Virus record (IMG/VR): IMGVR_UViG_3300043409_001617
Location: 1-35,678 of that record
Length of the DNA stretch: 35,678 nt
Source of the DNA: a virus
Direction: 5' to 3' (one strand)
A program made the position numbers and the translations under genes. Numbering within the stretch: position 1 is the stretch's first letter; every line of letters begins with the position of its first letter. The notes under the pieces were generated by a model. The model searched no databases, was not told the DNA's origin, and worked only from the letters and a program-made list of their open reading frames with translations. Below, in pieces: positions 31,220-35,678 of this stretch.

Positions 31220-33260
31220 ATTCCTGCTCCTGTCCCGCCATCACTGGCTGCTGCTGCTGTTGCTGCTGCTGCTCATCGGCCGCCACGGTCGCGATCGTCT
31301 GCTTGAGGGCCGCGATCTCCTGCTTCAGGAGCTCGATATTCTCCCGGCTGCTCAACTGCGCCTCGATCTTCACCAGTTCCGTCTGCGCCTTCATCGCCTC
31401 GATGCGCTCACGCGACTCGATCTCCATGCGCTTCGTTCGGAGGTCGTCCGTAGCCTGGTTCAGCGCCTGGCTCAACTGCTCGTTCTGCTGCGCGATTTGC
31501 GCCATCTGCGCCTGCACCGCCGGCGGCACCTGCTGCTCGTTCTCGTCGCCTTCCTGCAGGTTCGGAGGCAGCAACTTCTTCAGACGCTCGGCAATCTCCG
31601 CGGCGCCAGGCCAGTCCATGTTCTTGACCAACAGGTCGCCTGCCACCTGCATCAGCGGCGGGTACGCTTGACTCAACTGCATCATGCTGTCGACGGCCTC
31701 CTGTCGCTTCGACGAGAACGATGGACCCACCGACACCGTAACGTCGTACTGCCCGACCGACAGGTCGTAGATACGCTCCACGCCCTTGTCCCGCGTCGGC
31801 GCATTGATCTGCACCACGCGCTCCTGCTCCTCGGCGCCGATGATGCGCATCACGCGCGGGGCGTCGTAGATCTGCGGAATCAAGTCCAGCAGGATCTTGG
31901 CCAGATGCTTGATGGAACGCGCCAGGTTGTCGGCGTAGTGGAAGTTGGCGACGTCTCCTTCCCTCTGTCTGGCAAGGATTGCGCGGCCGCTCTGCTCGTT
32001 CGACCGGGCGCCGAGCGAAGCGTCGTAGATGCCCGTCGTCGCCTTCAGGTCGTCATTGGCCTGCATGCGCGCGTGCGAGATCGCCTGGATGGGAGGCTCG
32101 TACACCTGCCGCTGCGGTGCCCCCATCGGCACGCCGGCGTGCGACACCGGCTTGTACTCCAGGTACGGCAGGTTACGGACGTTGGCCGACTGCCACTGGC
32201 GCTCAAACCCCTCAAACTGGCCGGCTGCGCCGATAAATGGTGCCTTCGGCGCCAGCGCGATCATTTCGGTTTCCGCGGTCGCCCAGTAGTTGTACATGCG
32301 CTGCGGGTCCCGCGCAAAACGGACCAAGCCGAACAGCTGCCGGTCGCCGTTCACAATGACCTCGTCGCCCAGAACCGGCACAATGGGGATCCACCTGCCG
32401 GGCCATTCCTGCTTCTCGAGCACCTCGAGCCCATTGACCTTGCACCAGTAGACCTTCGGCACCTGCACCGTACGCGTCCGCAGCACCGGCACGCCTGTCG
32501 GCACCGCACTCGCCGGAACCGCCGTGCCATCCGCCAGCAGCGCCAGCTCCTGCTCTTCGTGGTCGATGTGCCAATACTCGGCAATGCGTACCGACTTGCC
32601 CGTGATCCATCCCGGCGCCTGGTCGCCCACCGACGTCATGTCCGCCAGCCCGCTCAGTTCGCTGTTCGGATAGTGACCCTTGTACTCGTCGCGGTCCATG
32701 TCCTGGACGACAAACGCCCACCGCGCATCGCTGTAGTCCGTTTTCTGGCATTCCGGATCGAAGTAGATCGAAAACGGGTTGCGGATCCGCTCGATCTTGA
32801 TCTCCTGATCAAAACTGCTCTCGTCGACGTAGTCGGTGATCACCCGCAAGTATCCAAACCCAAAGGTCGCCGCATGCTCCGCGGCAGTATCGTAGGCGAC
32901 GTCGGCGTCGCTCGACACTTCGATGTGTCGCATGATCCCCTGCAGTATCTCAGCCGTTTCCGGATCGGCCTGATCATCCACCGGGTTCACCTGGATCGCA
33001 GGCCGGTTCTGCCGAATTTCGTTCGTCACCTGGCGCAGAAACTGCGGTATGCGATTGATCGTGAGGCACGGCCGGCCGCTGTTCTGGCGGTCGATCTTGA
33101 TGTTCTCAGGCCACTGCTCCCCGGCCCTAAACCGCAGATCCTCGAGCGACTCGCGCCGGATCGACTCCTCGGCCTCCGACGCCAACTTAAACCGCTCGCG
33201 CGCCTGCTGCAGCAGCTTCTCGTCGCCGGTCAGCCCGTCTTTTTTGTCGTCGTAGTCCAT
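31209..33260 (-). CDS. Portal protein, P22 gp1-like
   Basis: About 683 aa, near P22 gp1 (725 aa). Features include RRESLEDLRFRAGEQWPE, then RPCLTINRIPQFLRQVTNEIRQNRP, GIMRHIEVSSDADVAYDTA and NPFSIYFDPECQKTDYSDAR, typical of the P22 portal family (PF16510). The C-terminal ~150 residues form a Gln-rich coiled coil (barrel) ending in a run of Gln. Twelve copies make the DNA entry channel. Start 33260 forms TAATG with the terminase stop; ATG 33272 is an alternative. Confidence 0.9.
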   Translation of the reverse strand: MDYDDKKDGLTGDEKLLQQARERFKLASEAEESIRRESLEDLRFRAGEQWPENIKIDRQNSGRPCLTINRIPQFLRQVTNEIRQNRPAIQVNPVDDQADPETAEILQGIMRHIEVSSDADVAYDTAAEHAATFGFGYLRVITDYVDESSFDQEIKIERIRNPFSIYFDPECQKTDYSDARWAFVVQDMDRDEYKGHYPNSELSGLADMTSVGDQAPGWITGKSVRIAEYWHIDHEEQELALLADGTAVPASAVPTGVPVLRTRTVQVPKVYWCKVNGLEVLEKQEWPGRWIPIVPVLGDEVIVNGDRQLFGLVRFARDPQRMYNYWATAETEMIALAPKAPFIGAAGQFEGFERQWQSANVRNLPYLEYKPVSHAGVPMGAPQRQVYEPPIQAISHARMQANDDLKATTGIYDASLGARSNEQSGRAILARQREGDVANFHYADNLARSIKHLAKILLDLIPQIYDAPRVMRIIGAEEQERVVQINAPTRDKGVERIYDLSVGQYDVTVSVGPSFSSKRQEAVDSMMQLSQAYPPLMQVAGDLLVKNMDWPGAAEIAERLKKLLPPNLQEGDENEQQVPPAVQAQMAQIAQQNEQLSQALNQATDDLRTKRMEIESRERIEAMKAQTELVKIEAQLSSRENIELLKQEIAALKQTIATVAADEQQQQQQQQPVMAGQEQEYGG

Positions 33261-34720
33261 TAACCCATCCATCCGCCAGAGGCGTCATGCCCGACGTACG
33301 CAAACGACTGCTCAGCCTCTTTCGGCTTCGGCTGCGTTTTCATCCGGTCGCGCCCGCTCATCACCAGGTAGCGCGTGGCGTCCATAAGGTGGTCTTTCTC
33401 TTTGACCACGCGCCCAGCGTCGTCGCGCCGGTACAACCGGAACTCTTCGCGCCAGTTCGCCAACGACGCGAACACCTTCAGTTTCCCGGCCGACAGCATC
33501 TGCCAGACTTCGTACAGCCCAGCCTCGACCGCGTTCTGCGCGGCTTCAATGTCCAGGCCCAGGTCCAGGTACATCTGCATCAGCTGCGCGCCATCACGCT
33601 GCGCACGGCCGCGTGCGGCGGGATCGATGACGCCGGGAACCCACGCGCCGCGGCTCTTGATCGCTTCGACGTGGACGACCGGCTCGGCCTGCCCCCGGTA
33701 ATGCTCCGAGTACAGGTACATCGTGCCGCTCTCCCGATCCATGGCGCCCCAGATGGCTGCGGTGCGGTTCCAACCAACGTCGAGCGCGAACGCCCTCGGC
33801 CAGTGATCCGGAATAGCGAAATCAGGCACGACCACATCTGACTCGGGCACCGGGTAGATAGCGCCGCTACCCAGCGCCGGCACGCCAAGGGCGCGCGCGT
33901 CACGCTGGTGCGGGGGAATCGCCGCCCACAGTTCCTCCTTGACCTCTTTGGACAAGTGCGGAACGTCGTCCCAGGTGCAGCCGACCACGAAGCGCTTGCC
34001 GCCTTTCGCCTGCTCAAAATCGCCGCCGGGCAGAAACTGCAGCACCAACGGCGTCAGCCCGTTCAACGGCGTGAACGTACACAACAACATGCCGTTCGTC
34101 GTCATCGTCCGCAGCAGGCACTCCGCGTAGATGTCTTCCCCTGGCTCCTCATCGAGCCAGATCAGATCCTGCTCAGTGCCTTGAAACGACTCGCGCCGCT
34201 GGTCGTACGACTTAAGCACCAGCGTGCTGACGCCACCGGAAGCGTGCCGCACCCAGATGGTGTCCACCGCATCTGCCACGCCTGCCTTCGCGGTCGTCTT
34301 GAGCAACAGGTCGCCCGGTATCATCCCGGTGCCGTGGCTGCCGGCCTGGCCAAGCAGTTTCTGCTGCAAGATTTCGCGCACAGTCTTGCTGGTGTCGCCC
34401 GCCGCCCACGCCTTAATCGGCCGCTGGAACCGGCGCCCATGCCACCACTCCGGATAGTTACCGGTAAGGTGCAGCGTGACCTCATACGCTCCAACGCCCT
34501 CGGTCTTTCCGACGCGATTCGCCGCCAGCATCAACCGTTCGCGATGTTTCGCGCCGGCCGCGAAGAACGACAAATGCCGCGGATACAACTCTCTGCGCAG
34601 CTCCCCGGCTTCCGGATAGTACCGGTTGATCTTTGTCCGCGCCCGCCGGCGGAGCTCAGCCGTCGCTGCGGCCGCTAGCTCGCCCAAGGAGCTTGGTGAA
34701 AGTTGTGAGATCGTCGTCAC
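33260..34720 (-). CDS. terL: Terminase large subunit (ATPase/nuclease)
   Basis: 486 aa, near P22 gp2 (499 aa). The ATPase has a Walker A-like AANRVGKTE (residues 67-75) and Walker B LIWLDEEP (186-193). The nuclease has ALDVGWN (D314) and a late KDHLMDATRY. It drives DNA into the procapsid and cuts it, most likely by a headful mechanism given its relatives. It overlaps the small terminase by 65 bases and the portal start. Confidence 0.95.
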   Translation of the reverse strand: MTTISQLSPSSLGELAAAATAELRRRARTKINRYYPEAGELRRELYPRHLSFFAAGAKHRERLMLAANRVGKTEGVGAYEVTLHLTGNYPEWWHGRRFQRPIKAWAAGDTSKTVREILQQKLLGQAGSHGTGMIPGDLLLKTTAKAGVADAVDTIWVRHASGGVSTLVLKSYDQRRESFQGTEQDLIWLDEEPGEDIYAECLLRTMTTNGMLLCTFTPLNGLTPLVLQFLPGGDFEQAKGGKRFVVGCTWDDVPHLSKEVKEELWAAIPPHQRDARALGVPALGSGAIYPVPESDVVVPDFAIPDHWPRAFALDVGWNRTAAIWGAMDRESGTMYLYSEHYRGQAEPVVHVEAIKSRGAWVPGVIDPAARGRAQRDGAQLMQMYLDLGLDIEAAQNAVEAGLYEVWQMLSAGKLKVFASLANWREEFRLYRRDDAGRVVKEKDHLMDATRYLVMSGRDRMKTQPKPKEAEQSFAYVGHDASGGWMG

Positions 34721-35054
34721 TAAAACCGCTCAGATCGAACTTCACCGGGCCGTCATCCAGCCCAGTGACTTCCAACTTCTGCTTCCCACTGAACCCGGTG
34801 CGGTCCAAAATATCGGCAGCCACCCGCACCTGCAGACCTGGCTCGGTGGAATCCAGAAGCCGATCCTCAATCACTGTAATCGCCGGATCTACTAAAGCCC
34901 TCAACCGTTCAGCCGCGCTGCGCTGCACGTGGGAAGCCGCGCCGCCGTGCATCACGCAAACCGTCCCGCCAGGAATCGAACTCCGCAAACATCGCTTCTT
35001 GCTCTGCTTACTCGTCGCCGTACATTGTCGATCCATGCGCTTGCCTTTTTCCAT
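34656..35054 (-). CDS. terS: Terminase small subunit
   Basis: About 132 aa. The N-terminal Cys/His segment (QCTATSKQSKKRC ... IPGGTVCVMHGGAA) is the pattern of a widespread group of small terminases, followed by helices (AERLRALVDPAITVIEDRL) and the acidic C-terminal tail that contacts TerL. It recognises the packaging start on phage DNA. The start at 35054 has AGGG; ATG 35036 is an alternative. Confidence 0.75.
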   Translation of the reverse strand: MEKGKRMDRQCTATSKQSKKRCLRSSIPGGTVCVMHGGAASHVQRSAAERLRALVDPAITVIEDRLLDSTEPGLQVRVAADILDRTGFSGKQKLEVTGLDDGPVKFDLSGFSDDDLTTFTKLLGRASGRSDG

Positions 35055-35071
35055 GGGGTACCCTACGCCAA

Positions 35072-35464
35072 TCAGCGATTCTCGTAACGCACGCGTATCC
35101 CGTCGACGCGCACCAACGCCGTCACCATTCGCCTCTTTGTGGGGCGCTGAGGCAATTGTGCAACGGGTATACAACGAACTTCCTTGGCCTTCAAGTGCCG
35201 CCGCACAGCGTCATACCCCATGCCGGAAATCGATGAGTTGCGGAGTGATCGACCCAGCGCAGTGCGATGTCGATCGAGCAGCCGTAGGCGCCCGCCCTCT
35301 TCGAAGAATGCGCGGCCCTGGCGGACCCAGCGCTCTGCGTGCTTAATGCCAATCACACCCGGGTGGCCCGCAGGTGGATTTGTAATAGTGAGAAGGTCGT
35401 GTGTAGACACGTGTGGTGTGCTTGCGCGGTCCGTACTGGCTACGCTGCCGGGTATACCCGACAA
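35072..35464 (-). CDS. Hypothetical protein, first gene of virion operon
   Basis: Up to 130 aa, Arg-rich, with the piece HAERWVRQGRAFFEEGGRLRLL, which resembles short phage proteins where a Trp-containing helix precedes a strand. It could be an assembly or regulatory factor. The frame starts at TTG 35464; GTG 35410 and GTG 35356 are shorter choices, and the first 36 residues may be non-coding. It lies 17 bases before the small terminase. Confidence 0.5.
   Translation of the reverse strand: MSGIPGSVASTDRASTPHVSTHDLLTITNPPAGHPGVIGIKHAERWVRQGRAFFEEGGRLRLLDRHRTALGRSLRNSSISGMGYDAVRRHLKAKEVRCIPVAQLPQRPTKRRMVTALVRVDGIRVRYENR
35449..35460. promoter_or_regulatory. 12-bp palindrome at start of virion operon
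   Basis: CGGGTATACCCG is a perfect palindrome, overlapping the first codons of the longest version of the 130-aa ORF. It may be an operator of the late region. A related GGGTATAC also occurs at 35165. Confidence 0.35.
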
Positions 35465-35540
35465 ACCGACCGGATTGCGGCCCGGATGCGGTGGTGGAGA
35501 GGGTAGCCGTCGGCTATTGTTCCCGCCCGCTTCAGATTAA

Positions 35541-35569
35541 AACATAATCCATTGGAATTGTTTTTGCAA
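35541..35569 (-). promoter_or_regulatory. Possible leftward late promoter
   Basis: TTGCAA (rc at 35564-35569) and TATGTT (rc at 35541-35546), 17 bases apart; each matches consensus at four of six. The -35 is in the repeated element, the -10 just outside it. It points to the terminase genes. Confidence 0.35.
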
Positions 35570-35585
35570 TACCCTCGTTTTTGTC

Positions 35586-35614
35586 TTGACAGTAATCTAT
35601 GGTTAGTTTATAGT
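35586..35614 (+). promoter_or_regulatory. Strong sigma70-type promoter (copy 2)
   Basis: TTGACA (35586-35591) and TATAGT (35609-35614), 17 bases apart, identical to copy 1. In a circular molecule it would also transcribe the ORFs at 111..556. Confidence 0.85.
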
Positions 35615-35631
35615 TAAAGCAGGAGAAAACC

Positions 35632-35678
35632 ATGACCACTATCACCCACAACTCAACCACCGTCCGCACGACCGCCCG
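35632..35678 (+). CDS. 5' end of duplicated 66-aa gene (partial)
   Basis: The first 15 codons plus two bases, identical to the start of the gene at 13100. AGGAG is six bases upstream. The rest is expected at 1..59 after about 95 missing bases. Confidence 0.8.
   Translation, partial: MTTITHNSTTVRTTA

Larger units (their letters stand above)
35552..35678 (+). repeat. Left part of second copy of the 323-bp repeat
   Basis: Identical to 13020..13146 over all 127 bases. The window ends inside the 66-aa gene. See positions 1..101 for the right part. Confidence 0.95.

Noticed and set aside
31260-33263. Plus-strand ORF of 667 codons opposite the portal gene
   Set aside because: Long antisense frames are expected opposite GC-rich genes. 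The minus-strand portal has clear family motifs; this frame has none.

Overview
The window holds a nearly complete genome of a temperate, P22-like short-tailed phage (podovirus) from a GC-rich bacterial host. The evidence is a virion operon whose gene order follows Salmonella phage P22: small terminase, large terminase, portal, scaffold, coat, tail accessory factors, packaged-DNA stabiliser, gp14-like protein and three large ejection-type proteins. A tyrosine integrase makes the phage temperate. The host cannot be named from the sequence. A lipobox lipoprotein next to a holin fits a Gram-negative-type envelope. Stops at ATGA and TAATG junctions show that the standard bacterial code is used.

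Both window ends lie in a second copy of a 323-bp element found whole at 13020..13342. Positions 35552..35678 match its first 127 bases, and positions 1..101 match its last 101. If the molecule is circular, about 95 bases are missing between the ends and the genome would be about 35.77 kb. Circularity fits headful packaging, which is usual for this terminase/portal type, but it is inferred. The element is a small rightward unit: a strong sigma70-type promoter and a 66-codon gene.

Layout. (1) 1..556, plus strand: end of the 66-aa gene and two small ORFs. (2) 11644 down to 507, minus strand: a long early operon that starts at a divergent control region (11645..11732). It encodes small DNA-binding and membrane proteins, a structured non-coding leader with a terminator (10264..10515), RusA resolvase, a DUF6948-like protein, a ParB-family protein carrying a 148-residue Gly-X tract, an HNH nuclease, an excisionase-like protein, integrase, a repeat-rich segment (about 2865..2947), a replisome organiser, a fibronectin-type protein, an XRE regulator and a second HNH protein. 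(3) 11733..12062, plus strand: a divergent ribbon-helix-helix-like gene. (4) 13015 down to 12105, minus strand: small membrane protein, holin and lipoprotein (lysis region). (5) 13100..13300, plus strand: the intact 66-aa gene. (6) 35464 down to 13350, minus strand: the virion operon.

How it works together. The late operon packages DNA (TerS/TerL/portal), builds the head (scaffold, coat), closes it (two gp4-like proteins and a gp10-like protein), adds fibres, including one with 22 copies of a 14-residue repeat, and loads ejection proteins. The early operon handles integration/excision, replication and recombination. I found no recognisable endolysin, no ParA partner for ParB and no classical CI repressor.
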